This document shows positions 54,186 to 63,070 of a stretch of 64,000 bases of DNA, piece after piece (positions within the stretch are counted from its first letter, which is position 1; the number at the start of each line of letters is the position of its first letter). The notes under the pieces are model-generated. The model worked only from the letters and a program-made list of their open reading frames with translations. It searched no databases and was not told where the DNA came from. The position numbers and the translations under genes were made by a program. This stretch comes from Ignavibacteriales bacterium (GTDB lineage Bacteria > Bacteroidota > Ignavibacteria > Ignavibacteriales > Melioribacteraceae), in NCBI GenBank assembly GCA_026390795.1, contig JAPLFG010000003.1:1426001-1490000 (forward strand), written 5' to 3'.

Positions 54186-55670
54186 ATGATTAAATGGTTA
54201 ATCCAACATAACTGGTTGTCATTAAAAAGATCACCCGATTTTCAGCGCAAAGTAGTAGTTAATATTTTTTTCGGACTAATGTTCTCTATACTTTTTTTAG
54301 AATTCCTTTTGCTTGGCTACTTCCTAAATAAAATTCTTAAGGATACTTATCCAACACTCAACCCGCTTGATGTTTTTAACGGAGCTCTAATATTCTATTT
54401 CGGAATTGAATTTATGCTGCGGCTTTTTTTTCAAAAGCTCCGCTCGGTAGTAGGAAAACATTATCTTCTTCTTAATACAGACAGAAAAATAATCACGCAT
54501 TTTATTCTTTTTAAAACTTTCGGGACAACACTTAACATTCTGCCTCTTTTAATTATTATTCCGTTTTTCTTTACCGGAGTTTTAAATACTTATTCCGCAA
54601 TCTCTTCTAGTGCGTGGTTTATTTCGATCCTTTCCCTTATTATCTTCAACTGCTACTTTACCAATTATATAAAAATGAGTTTTTTCAAAAATTCATTAAT
54701 AGCCTCGATTACTGCCGCAGTTATTATCATTTTGGTCTTTCTTGAAAAAATGAATTTCATCTCTTTCTCGGCTTTTAGCACTGAGGTGTTCGGATCAATC
54801 ATTACGTATCCATATCTGGTGTTTATTCCCGTTTTAGCGGTAGTTTTAATTTATATAATCAATTATACTTTTTTGTTTGAGAATCTATATCTGGAAAATT
54901 TGGAAGTTGAAAAAAAGAACCGATCTGTTAAAGAGAGTTTTACATTTTTAAAAGGATTCGGAGATATAGGCAATCTCATTTCGCTGGATCTTAAATTAAT
55001 GATGAGAAACAAGCGCGCTAAAATAACTCTTTGGATGCCTGCATTGTTTATTTTTTACGGTCTCCTGATTTACCCGAACGGGAGACAAGCTGCAGGCACC
55101 AGCGAAGGCGATTTTATGATGATCTTTGTAGGCACATTCATCACCGGTTTTTTTATCATGTCATACGGATTAACTGTCTTCAGTTATGAGAGCAAACATT
55201 TCGGATTGGTAAATACAAACAATATAAACATGTTCACTTACCTGAAATCGAAGTACTACTTTATGCTGCTCATGAGCACCCCAATTTATCTGGTGTCGAT
55301 TTTTTACGTTTATTATGGAATTAATATATTAATTATAAACAGTCTGATGTTTGTCTTTAATATCGGAGTAACATCCTTTTTCTTTCTATTTCTTGCAACA
55401 TTTAATAAAATTAAATTTGATCTTGGAGCAGATATATTCAGCTGGCAGGGAAAAGGAAGCAATCAATTCCTTGCGGTAATAATGCTCATGCTTATGGTGG
55501 CGGTTATCTATGTACCCATTAAAATGTTAATAAGCAGTCAGGCAGGATTTTTAACAATGGCAATTATGGGTTTGCTGGGATTTATTTTTCATAATCAGAT
55601 TTTGAACTTACTTCTAAAACAATTTCAAAGAAGAAAATATATAATGTCGGAAGGCTTCAGACAGACTTAA
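54186..55670 (+). CDS. DUF5687-type ABC exporter permease
   Basis: A 494-residue inner-membrane protein with about eleven helices and the N-terminal pattern IKWLIQHNWLSLKRSPDFQR of DUF5687 proteins, which occur with an ATPase as a two-gene exporter in Bacteroidota. Helices include VVNIFFGLMFSILFLEFLLL, TLNILPLLIIIPFFF and LAVIMLMLMVAVIYVPIKML. The ATPase gene follows by 24 bp. The substrate is unknown; no substrate-specific neighbours are seen. Confidence 0.85.
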   Translation: MIKWLIQHNWLSLKRSPDFQRKVVVNIFFGLMFSILFLEFLLLGYFLNKILKDTYPTLNPLDVFNGALIFYFGIEFMLRLFFQKLRSVVGKHYLLLNTDRKIITHFILFKTFGTTLNILPLLIIIPFFFTGVLNTYSAISSSAWFISILSLIIFNCYFTNYIKMSFFKNSLIASITAAVIIILVFLEKMNFISFSAFSTEVFGSIITYPYLVFIPVLAVVLIYIINYTFLFENLYLENLEVEKKNRSVKESFTFLKGFGDIGNLISLDLKLMMRNKRAKITLWMPALFIFYGLLIYPNGRQAAGTSEGDFMMIFVGTFITGFFIMSYGLTVFSYESKHFGLVNTNNINMFTYLKSKYYFMLLMSTPIYLVSIFYVYYGINILIINSLMFVFNIGVTSFFFLFLATFNKIKFDLGADIFSWQGKGSNQFLAVIMLMLMVAVIYVPIKMLISSQAGFLTMAIMGLLGFIFHNQILNLLLKQFQRRKYIMSEGFRQT

Positions 55671-55694
55671 CTAGAATAATTTAGAGATAAAAAA

Positions 55695-56396
55695 ATGATT
55701 GAAGCAAACCATCTTGCAAAGGTTTACGGTAAAACAACAGTTCTGGATATTCCCGTATTGAAAATTGCTAAAGGCGAAAGTTTTGGGCTGGTGGGGAATA
55801 ACGGTGCGGGAAAAACTACATTTTTTAGTCTGGTGCTGGATATAATTAAGGCAACCGAGGGTTCCGTTCGTTCAAAAGAGCATGAAGTAAAACTGAGCGA
55901 TCATTGGAAGAAATATACCGGTTCCTACCTTGACGAAAGTTTTATAATAGATTTTCTTCTGCCGGAAGAGTATTTTGAATTTATCGGCGGTTTACATGGA
56001 TTTACAAAAGATGATGTAAAGCTGAAGATTCAGCAATATGCGGATTTTTTTAACGGCGAGATTCTGGGCAAAAAGAAATTTATAAGAGAGATGTCAAAGG
56101 GGAATCAGAAAAAAGTTGGAATTGTGGGGTCGCTTCTGCCTGATCCGGAAGTTGTAATACTGGATGAACCATTTCCGCATCTTGATCCTTCCTCTGTAAT
56201 TAGACTCAAACGAATTTTAAAAGAACTGAATGATAAAGGGGCTACTCTTCTAATTTCCAGCCACGATCTAAATCATGTTACAGAAGTATGCAAAAGAATT
56301 GTGCTGCTAGATAGAGGAAAGATAATTAAAGATATAAAGACGGGAGAAGATACTCTCAAGGAATTGGAAAACTATTTTGCCGTTAACGCGGACTGA
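55695..56396 (+). CDS. ABC transporter ATP-binding protein (partner of DUF5687 permease)
   Basis: A 233-residue ATPase subunit. Walker A GNNGAGKTTFFSLV, signature MSKGNQKKVGIV, Walker B VVILDEPFPHLDP and the switch His in LISSHDLNHV are all present. The signature is MSKGNQ rather than LSGGQ, as common in this exporter class. Its close spacing to the DUF5687 gene (24 bp) shows they work together as an exporter. Confidence 0.93.
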   Translation: MIEANHLAKVYGKTTVLDIPVLKIAKGESFGLVGNNGAGKTTFFSLVLDIIKATEGSVRSKEHEVKLSDHWKKYTGSYLDESFIIDFLLPEEYFEFIGGLHGFTKDDVKLKIQQYADFFNGEILGKKKFIREMSKGNQKKVGIVGSLLPDPEVVILDEPFPHLDPSSVIRLKRILKELNDKGATLLISSHDLNHVTEVCKRIVLLDRGKIIKDIKTGEDTLKELENYFAVNAD

Positions 56397-56446
56397 AAAT
56401 AATTTATAATAAATTTTATTTTGCAAACAGAAAAAAGAAAAACCAA

Positions 56447-57136
56447 ATGAAAACTATTGGACTAATCGGCGGTACGGGATGGGTTTCAACAGTTGAGTAC
56501 TACAAAATTATTAATGAAGAAGTTAACAGAAGACTTGGGGGATTGGAAGCGGCAAAATGCATCTTAGTCTCGCTCAATTACGGCGAAGTTGATGTCTTCA
56601 ACAAAAAAAATGATTCAGAAGGAGTCTTTTCGTTGATCAGCAATGCCGCCGATAAACTAATTGGCGCCGGTGTTGATTGCATTTTGCTTTGCGCCAATAC
56701 AATGCATCAATTCGCACAACGACTTGAATTGAAAATAAATGTTCCTCTAATTCACATAGCGCAGGCAACAGGAATAGAGATTAGAAACATGGGATTAAAA
56801 AAAGTCGGTTTGCTCGGTACAAAACAAACAATGGAAATGGACTTTTATAAATCGAAATTGAATGAAGCAAATATTAATGTTTTAATTCCGCGAATTGAAG
56901 ACCGCGATTTTATTCAAACGACTATCTCGGAAGAACTTCTACACAATATTTTTAAAGAGGAATCAAGACTGCGTTTTATAAAAATTATTGAACAGTTAAA
57001 AACAAACGGCGCCGAAGGAATAGTTTTAGGCTGCACTGAAATTCCATTACTTATAAAACAAGAGCATTCCGGACTCCCATTGTTCAATACTCTTGAAATT
57101 CACTCGATGGCAGCTGTAGATTTTGCGTTGAGTTGA
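56447..57136 (+). CDS. aspartate/glutamate racemase family protein
   Basis: A 229-residue cofactor-free amino-acid racemase. The two catalytic Cys are visible: Cys82 in LLCANTMHQ and the second in VLGCTEIPLLI; the phosphate-like binding loop is IGLIGGTGWVSTVEYYKII. It could racemise aspartate, glutamate or a related acid, supplying D-amino acids for peptidoglycan or other uses. It lies between two ABC systems but with 50 and about 95 bp gaps. The substrate is not clear from sequence. Confidence 0.9.
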   Translation: MKTIGLIGGTGWVSTVEYYKIINEEVNRRLGGLEAAKCILVSLNYGEVDVFNKKNDSEGVFSLISNAADKLIGAGVDCILLCANTMHQFAQRLELKINVPLIHIAQATGIEIRNMGLKKVGLLGTKQTMEMDFYKSKLNEANINVLIPRIEDRDFIQTTISEELLHNIFKEESRLRFIKIIEQLKTNGAEGIVLGCTEIPLLIKQEHSGLPLFNTLEIHSMAAVDFALS

Positions 57137-57162
57137 AAAATTTCTTTCCGATTCTTTCTATT

Positions 57163-57191
57163 AATCTTGCTCTTGTTCTTACTCTTATTTT
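57163..57191. repeat. CTTGCTCTTGTTCTTACTC tandem-like word
   Basis: The gap between the racemase and the ABC ATPase runs through ATCTTGCTCTTGTTCTTACT, related in reverse orientation to the GAGCAAGATCA words at 16879-16919. The rest of this 95-bp gap is AT-rich with no clear signals. Confidence 0.4.
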
Positions 57192-57231
57192 ATATTTAAC
57201 AAAACAATAATTCACATAAATGAGGGAATTA

Positions 57232-58164
57232 ATGTACGCACTCCAAGTTAAAAATCTAACCAAGACTTTCGATAAACTGGTCGCGGTTGATAACGCATCG
57301 TTTGAGGTGCCCGAAGGTTCAATCTTCGGACTCATCGGACGAAACGGCGCCGGTAAAACAACCACCATCAGAATGATGATGAATATATATCTTCCCGATT
57401 CCGGCGAGGTTGTCTTACGCGGAGTTAAAGTCGGCCAGGAATTCAAAAATCAAGTCGGTTACTTACCGGAAGAACGCGGATTATATCAAAAAATGAAAGT
57501 GATCGATATCCTTCTTTATTTTGCCGAGATCAAAGGAAAAGCGGGGCGGGATGTTCATAAAAGAGCAGATGAATATCTCAAACGGTTTGAATTATACGAC
57601 CGGCGGTTATCTAAGATCGAAGATCTATCAAAGGGTAATCAGCAAAAGGTACAATTCATTGCTACAATTTTACACGATCCCGAATTTATAATTCTGGATG
57701 AACCGTTCTCCGGTCTCGATCCGATCAATACAAATTTATTGAGAGAAATAATTCTTGAGATGAAACAGAAAGGAAAGATCATAATTTTTTCTACTCACTT
57801 AATGGATTTTGCGGAGAAGATGTGCGACCATATTGTTATGATCGATCATGGAAAAATAATTTTGAAAGGATCGCTCAATGAAGTGAAATCAAAATACGCA
57901 CAAAAGAACGTAAGCTTAACATATGAAGGCGATATCTCTTTTCTAAATGGGAATCCGATTGTTGATAAGGTTGCCAATTATGGAAACACAACCGGCATAA
58001 GATTGAAAGAAGCGAATCAAGCCCAGCAATTATTAAAAATGTTGATTGATAGAAATGTAACGGTCAAGAAATTTGATGCGAACGATATTTCGCTGCAGGA
58101 AATTTTTATTGAGCTCGCCGGGCATGAAGACGGAACAAATGGTAAGGAGGTGCGCAATGTTTAA
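57232..58164 (+). CDS. ABC exporter ATP-binding protein (NatA-like)
   Basis: A 310-residue ATPase of the Nat/Gld class. Walker A GRNGAGKTTTIRM, signature LSKGNQQKVQ, Walker B FIILDEPFSGLDP and switch FSTHLMDFAEKM are present; a C-terminal DUF4162-like tail follows (YEGDISFLNGNPIVDKVANY). The ATG at 57232 is preferred: GAGGG lies five bases before it, whereas the ATG at 57220 has no such site. The permease start overlaps its end by eight bases. Substrate unknown (sodium in NatAB of Bacillus). Confidence 0.92.
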   Translation: MYALQVKNLTKTFDKLVAVDNASFEVPEGSIFGLIGRNGAGKTTTIRMMMNIYLPDSGEVVLRGVKVGQEFKNQVGYLPEERGLYQKMKVIDILLYFAEIKGKAGRDVHKRADEYLKRFELYDRRLSKIEDLSKGNQQKVQFIATILHDPEFIILDEPFSGLDPINTNLLREIILEMKQKGKIIIFSTHLMDFAEKMCDHIVMIDHGKIILKGSLNEVKSKYAQKNVSLTYEGDISFLNGNPIVDKVANYGNTTGIRLKEANQAQQLLKMLIDRNVTVKKFDANDISLQEIFIELAGHEDGTNGKEVRNV

Positions 58165-59419
58165 TTATAGAATTCTTGGAATTGTAAAGCGCGAGTTAAA
58201 GGAAAAACTCTTTTCCAAATCTTTTATCTTAACAACAGTTTTGTTCCCGGTCTTTTTGTTTGTAGTTGTTGGAATTCAAGCGCTCCTTCACATGGATGAG
58301 GCATATTCAAAAATAAGTATTGTTGCAGAAGAACAAAAATTGACGGATGCCTTCCAGAATGAATTAGCAAAATCCGATTTGATGAAAAACGGCAAGTACG
58401 ATTTTAGCTTTTATACAATGACCCGTGACGAACTTAAACAATTATTAGAAACGAATAAGAAACAATTGCTAGATGGTAAAATTACCGGAATTATTTATGT
58501 CCCGGCATCTGCAATGAAGGATAAAAAGTTGGAGTATTATTCAAAGTCGCCGACAAATCTTTCTTTAACCCGCAGATTAGAAGGACCAATCAATAAAGTT
58601 TTGATTGATACTTATTTTAACAACAGATCTCTCTCTGCAGACGAGTTGGATTTTGCCCGGAAGGGAATTGATTTCAACGGATTCAAAATTTCGAAAGATG
58701 ATAACATAAAAGAGGAGGGATTCGGTAGTTTAATTCTTTCTTATGTCTTCGCTTTTCTGCTTTATATTAGTCTTCTTATGAGCGGACAGATGATGCTTCA
58801 ATCAGTAATTCAAGAGAAAGCAAACAGAATTGTAGAAGTAATTCTTTCTTCAGTCAGTTCAAAAGAATTAATGACCGGAAAGATAGTTGGTTCTGCGGTC
58901 ACAGCTTTAATGCAAATGTCCATTTGGCTTGCCGCAATTGTAGCCGTAGCTTCATCTGCAATATTTGCTCTTCCTCCGGAAGTGGTTGTAAGCATCAGTA
59001 CAACTCAAGTAGTATTTCTGCTTGTAAACTTTGGAGTTGGATTAGTTTTATTCCTTAGCTTATTTGGAATGGTCGGGTCAATTTTCGATAATCCGCAAGA
59101 TGCGCAAAGCGGAATGTGGCCTATAATGATGCTCATTATGATTCCATTCTTCATCGCAATTTCTATGATGGAAAATCCTAATAGTCCGGTTGGAAATGTT
59201 ACAGCACTTCTTCCTTTCACTTCTATTATGGTTATGCCGGTTAAAATGACGATTGTTGAAGTTCCTCTTTGGCAATTGATATTCAGCATAGTGATCAACA
59301 TAGCGGCAATCTTTTTTGTCTTTCCTGTTGCAGGTAAAATTTATCGCGTTGGAATTTTACGAACAGGTAAAAAACCGAAATGGTCTGAAGTTGTTAAGTG
59401 GTTGAAATATAAATATTGA
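58157..59419 (+). CDS. ABC-2 type exporter permease (NatB-like)
   Basis: A 420-residue membrane subunit. The N-terminus MFNYRILGIVKRELKEKLFSKSF is followed by one helix, a periplasmic domain (about 40-195) and five C-terminal helices (LSYVFAFLLYISLLMSGQMM, AVTALMQMSIWLAAIVAVAS, and others) with the conserved VIQEKANRIVEVILSSVSSKEL motif. The ATG at 58157 has a perfect AAGGAGGT and overlaps the ATPase by eight bases; a longer frame from 58073 lacks these features. A strong terminator follows. It works with the ATPase before it. Confidence 0.93.
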   Translation: MFNYRILGIVKRELKEKLFSKSFILTTVLFPVFLFVVVGIQALLHMDEAYSKISIVAEEQKLTDAFQNELAKSDLMKNGKYDFSFYTMTRDELKQLLETNKKQLLDGKITGIIYVPASAMKDKKLEYYSKSPTNLSLTRRLEGPINKVLIDTYFNNRSLSADELDFARKGIDFNGFKISKDDNIKEEGFGSLILSYVFAFLLYISLLMSGQMMLQSVIQEKANRIVEVILSSVSSKELMTGKIVGSAVTALMQMSIWLAAIVAVASSAIFALPPEVVVSISTTQVVFLLVNFGVGLVLFLSLFGMVGSIFDNPQDAQSGMWPIMMLIMIPFFIAISMMENPNSPVGNVTALLPFTSIMVMPVKMTIVEVPLWQLIFSIVINIAAIFFVFPVAGKIYRVGILRTGKKPKWSEVVKWLKYKY

Positions 59420-59429
59420 TCTAATAATA

Positions 59430-59460
59430 ACGAGGCGGTCGAATGACCGCCTCGTTTTTT
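59430..59460 (+). terminator. Rho-independent terminator after the ABC exporter
   Basis: An 11-bp stem (ACGAGGCGGTC with GACCGCCTCGT), GAAT loop and six Ts, 11 bases after the permease stop codon. A frame that opens inside this hairpin is not coding. Confidence 0.95.
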
Positions 59461-59493
59461 GTACAATGCCGGCTAACCGGATCAAATTATAAT

Positions 59494-59814
59494 ATGACTG
59501 AACAAGAATTATACCCTTCGCTTGTAGAAAAACTTAACAAAGATTTTTCTCTTGCTGGTAATTCACTTCCCGCATTAGACAATCTTTCACTTATCAGAGA
59601 ACATCTGATCAAAAAAGTGACCGAGTTGATTTCCAGAGATTACGACCGCTTTCTAAATAATCTTTACCGCATTGACGTGAATGAAAAAAAAGTTAGCGAA
59701 ATTCTCCATTCAAAAGACCGGACAACAATTCCCGAGAAACTAGCGGATCTAATTATTGAACGCCAATTGCTGAGAGTTAAAACGCAAATGCTCTACCGAG
59801 AAGGAAAATTTTAA
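59494..59814 (+). CDS. small conserved hypothetical protein
   Basis: A 106-residue cytoplasmic protein, mostly helical, with no named domain: TEQELYPSLVEKLNKDFSLAG, LSLIREHLIKKVTELISRDY and KVSEILHSKDRTTIPEKLAD. The C-terminal IIERQLLRVKTQMLYREGKF resembles small conserved proteins of Bacteroidota. The ATG at 59494 is the first start outside the terminator of the gene before it. No good ribosome site precedes it. Function unknown. Confidence 0.65.
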   Translation: MTEQELYPSLVEKLNKDFSLAGNSLPALDNLSLIREHLIKKVTELISRDYDRFLNNLYRIDVNEKKVSEILHSKDRTTIPEKLADLIIERQLLRVKTQMLYREGKF

Positions 59815-59915
59815 GACCCTGGTTAGTTGCCTAATTAGTAATTCTTTCCTTTCAAGCCGGAATTTTTCTGATTATTTTTGAGCTGGCTACTATAAAATAT
59901 TTATTGTGATCTCTA

Positions 59916-60845
59916 ATGATAAAACGATTTTTCAAAAAATATCCGGTCATCGATTATTTAGCTATTGCTTTCGGTTCGGCGATGATGGCAATCGGCATTG
60001 GGGTTTTTCTTGTTGATGCCAAAGTTGTGCCCGGCGGCGTGAGCGGACTTGCGATGGCAATTCATTATCTCACCGGACTTTCAGTTGGCATGCTGATCTG
60101 GATTTTCAACATTCCTCTTTTTTTGTGGGGATTGAAGGAACTAGGAAAACAATTCGGTGCGCGAACGTTTTTTGGCTTCACTCTGAATTCTTTATTTATT
60201 GATCTGTTCCGCGGTGACGTTCCCGGCTTTAATTACATACGCCTTCAGGATTCCGCAACAATTCAAGATTTGTACAAAAACGATTTTCTATTTCTGATTT
60301 TAATCGGTTCTGTTTTGATCGGCGTCGGACTCGGAATAATTTTCAAGTTCAAGGGAACAACCGCCGGTTCGGATATCATCGCTTCAATTTTGCATAAACG
60401 ATACGGCATTAAACCTGGTCACGCAATCATGTTCACGGATTTTTTTGTAATTGCAATGGCGGGATTGATCATTGAATTTAAAAATCTTTCTCCGGATAGA
60501 CCGGCGCTGGTTCTTACGTTTTATGCGCTCTTCCTTTTATTTATTTCATCAAGATTGATCGATGTTATAATTGACGGATTTGATTACGCACGCGCGGCAT
60601 ATATTATCTCCGATAAATTTATTGAAATCTCTGAAGCGATTATGAAAAATCTCGGACGCGGTGTAACAGCTGTTGATACACGCGGAGTTTATAAAAACAT
60701 TGAACGTGAAATGCTTCTTACCGTAGTTCCGCTCCGTGAAGTAACTAAGCTGGTAGATGTTGTAAAAGAAGTAGATCCGCACGCGTTTGTAATTATTTAT
60801 AATGTACACGAAGTTCTTGGCGAAGGATTTAGAAGAAGAATCTAA
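59916..60845 (+). CDS. YitT family membrane protein
   Basis: A 309-residue protein with five or six N-terminal helices (DYLAIAFGSAMMAIGIGVFL, VPGGVSGLAMAIHYLTGL, FLFLILIGSVLIGVGLGIIF, GTTAGSDIIASILHKRYGI) and a C-terminal cytoplasmic DUF2179 domain (about 230-305: YIISDKFIEISEAIMKNLG, GRGVTAVDTRGVYKNIEREM). This is the complete YitT layout. The family is broad and its substrate unknown; the DUF2179 domain may be regulatory. No clear ribosome site. It stands alone. Confidence 0.92.
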   Translation: MIKRFFKKYPVIDYLAIAFGSAMMAIGIGVFLVDAKVVPGGVSGLAMAIHYLTGLSVGMLIWIFNIPLFLWGLKELGKQFGARTFFGFTLNSLFIDLFRGDVPGFNYIRLQDSATIQDLYKNDFLFLILIGSVLIGVGLGIIFKFKGTTAGSDIIASILHKRYGIKPGHAIMFTDFFVIAMAGLIIEFKNLSPDRPALVLTFYALFLLFISSRLIDVIIDGFDYARAAYIISDKFIEISEAIMKNLGRGVTAVDTRGVYKNIEREMLLTVVPLREVTKLVDVVKEVDPHAFVIIYNVHEVLGEGFRRRI

Positions 60846-60901
60846 GATTGTTTTGAATAGATTGATTCCTAAAAATATTTTTCTAATAAATTGATACCAT
60901 T

Positions 60902-61900
60902 ATGAACCCGCCAAATCAATATCTAAAACCGGAAGAAATTCGTAACCTGGCAAATTCATTTCAACAAAGCAGAATATTGCTTACCGCAATAGAGCTTGAT
61001 CTATTTACGATTCTGAATAAACAGATGCTGCCCTCAAGAGAGGTTGCGCAAAAAATTAATTGCGACGAACGGGCTACCGACCGGTTGATGAATGCGCTTG
61101 TTGCGCTCGAGTTTCTTCGCAAGGCTAAAGGAAAATTTTACAATTCGGATAATGCTGCGCAATTTTTAGTTAAGGGTAAACCGGAATTTATGGGAGGACT
61201 TTTCCATTCACTGGGTTTATGGAATACCTGGAGCTCGTTAACAGAATCGGTGAAAGCTGGAACAACCGCTGCTGAAGATAAACCATCTTCCGGAGGAATT
61301 GATTGGCTGGAATCGTTTATTGCCGCAATGCATTACCGCGGTGTTAAAGAAGCAAAGATAACTGCTATGCTGCTCGAGCTTTCTAATACTAAGAAAATGC
61401 TCGATGTCGGCGGAGGTTCGGGTGCGTTTTCGATGGAGTTTATCAAACAGAATCCGAGTATGTCGGCTGTATTGTTTGATCTTCCAGAAGTTATTCCAAT
61501 TACTACCCGTTATGTTGAACAAGAAAAGATGAATGATAAAATATCTTACTTAAGCGGCAATTATCTTTTTGACGATTTTGGAAATGGATACGATTTAATT
61601 TTTCTCTCTGCAATTGTACACATCAATGGCTTTGATGAAAATAATAATCTTATTAAAAAATGTTATGACTCACTTAATGTCGGCGGACAAATAATTATTA
61701 AAGATTGGGTGATGAATGAAGATAGAACTGAACCGGCGGGAGGTGCGTTCTTCGCGCTGAATATGCTTGTCGGAACAGAGCGTGGAGATACTTACACGGA
61801 AGCGGAAATGAGAAATTGGTTCACGAATGCAGGCATTAATAAAATTGAGAGAAAAAATACAAGCTTCGGTTCTTCACTTATGATCGGACACAAGGAATAA
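60902..61900 (+). CDS. SAM-dependent O-methyltransferase, class I (acetylserotonin type)
   Basis: A 332-residue small-molecule methyltransferase. The N-terminal winged-helix dimerisation domain is EIRNLANSFQQSRILLTAIE and AQKINCDERATDRLMNALVA; the catalytic domain has the SAM loop MLDVGGGSGAFSMEFIK, FDLPEVIPITTRYV and the later IIKDWVMNEDRTEP with GGAFFALNMLVGTERGD. This matches plant-type and bacterial acetylserotonin/hydroxyneurosporene O-methyltransferases. The substrate is unknown; no pigment or antibiotic cluster is nearby. An unknown lipoprotein follows after six bases. Confidence 0.93.
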   Translation: MNPPNQYLKPEEIRNLANSFQQSRILLTAIELDLFTILNKQMLPSREVAQKINCDERATDRLMNALVALEFLRKAKGKFYNSDNAAQFLVKGKPEFMGGLFHSLGLWNTWSSLTESVKAGTTAAEDKPSSGGIDWLESFIAAMHYRGVKEAKITAMLLELSNTKKMLDVGGGSGAFSMEFIKQNPSMSAVLFDLPEVIPITTRYVEQEKMNDKISYLSGNYLFDDFGNGYDLIFLSAIVHINGFDENNNLIKKCYDSLNVGGQIIIKDWVMNEDRTEPAGGAFFALNMLVGTERGDTYTEAEMRNWFTNAGINKIERKNTSFGSSLMIGHKE

Positions 61901-61906
61901 TCGAGC

Positions 61907-62932
61907 ATGAAACAATTATTAAATAATACATTCATCGCTTTGCTCGTGATTTTAATTTCTTCATGCAGCCACAAAAAAGATATTCCGGAAACTCTCCAGA
62001 ACAAATTTGAAGTGCGATCTATTTCAAATGATTTCTCGGTGCCGGCTATAAATCTAAACGAAAGACATCTTAAAGAAATTTTAATTCTTTTGCATAATAA
62101 ATTCGCGGCAGCCGAGATAAAAGAATATTTCAAGCTTAGCGATAACGATTATAATTTATGCATTAACGATCTTTTTGGTGAAGGATTAATTAGAGTAACA
62201 TCCAATGGTGAATTTGCGCCTTCTTGTGTGGTGATTAATTTCGAAGATGGGAATAAAATTAAAATAACTGCCGATTCGCTTGGTAAAGAAATGAGTCTTA
62301 TTGCAATTGACCGGCTGGCAAAGATTAAAGAAGCATGTCAAAAAATACCGGCATTCAAAAATATTTCATTTGATGCGGCATCACTTTTTATACTTGGAAA
62401 TGTAGTTCATAATTATTGGCAAATGCCGAATGTTGCAGATAAATTCATTAAAGCGGACCCGACTCACCGCGGTGCCAATAGATATTACCTGACGATCCTA
62501 GAAAATAAAATTGATAACAATTCTGAACCGTTCGACCTTTTCTCGAATAGATTTCAATTGAGCGGGAATTATATTTTCGGTTGTTACGGAAATAGATTCG
62601 CGAAATCAGATTCATTAATTAAACGCGCAGAGTTGGATAAATTGTTGAATGATAAAAATTCAGCAGTGCCTGTGTTAAACGCAAAAGATCAAAAAATGTT
62701 GAGCGATCTTGCATCAATTATTTCGCGGGACTTGATAAACTATCTTGAGCGGAACCGAACTCTCTTTGTGAAGTTGTACCTCAATTCTATTTATAAAGAT
62801 CAAACATCTTTCCGGGAATGGTTTGCATGGTTTTATCAATTCATTATTACACAAACGACTAAGACATTAATTGAAAAAGGATTTATAAAACCTCCCCCGA
62901 CTGAATATTCAGAGTTTATTTTTACAAAGTAA
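61907..62932 (+). CDS. unknown lipoprotein with winged-helix-like N-terminus
   Basis: A 341-residue protein with a lipobox (LVILISSCSHKKD, Cys near residue 21). After it comes a stretch that looks like a winged helix (NERHLKEILILLHNKFAAAE, IKEYFKLSDNDYNLCINDL, LFGEGLIRVTSNGEFAPS), odd in an exported protein. The rest is helical with Trp and Tyr (FREWFAWFYQFIITQTTKTL). I do not recognise a family. It is six bases after the methyltransferase, so it is cotranscribed. AAGGA sits at the end of that gene. Function unknown. Confidence 0.7.
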   Translation: MKQLLNNTFIALLVILISSCSHKKDIPETLQNKFEVRSISNDFSVPAINLNERHLKEILILLHNKFAAAEIKEYFKLSDNDYNLCINDLFGEGLIRVTSNGEFAPSCVVINFEDGNKIKITADSLGKEMSLIAIDRLAKIKEACQKIPAFKNISFDAASLFILGNVVHNYWQMPNVADKFIKADPTHRGANRYYLTILENKIDNNSEPFDLFSNRFQLSGNYIFGCYGNRFAKSDSLIKRAELDKLLNDKNSAVPVLNAKDQKMLSDLASIISRDLINYLERNRTLFVKLYLNSIYKDQTSFREWFAWFYQFIITQTTKTLIEKGFIKPPPTEYSEFIFTK

Positions 62933-63070
62933 ATTGAGAAGGCGAATGTTTTCGTCCCTTATTTTTCTGGGCAACTACTATCAATCAATTTTGAAATCAA
63001 TCTAACTACCTACTTGATTATTCAGCTGGCTTCATATATCATCACAATGTAAAAAAAAGGATGCGGTAGC

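Noticed and set aside
58073-58156. Longer start for the NatB-like permease
   Set aside because: It would overlap the ATPase by about 90 bases and lacks a ribosome site, while a perfect AAGGAGGT precedes the ATG at 58157.
59443-59493. Longer start for the 106-residue protein
   Set aside because: The extension starts inside the terminator stem of the preceding operon.
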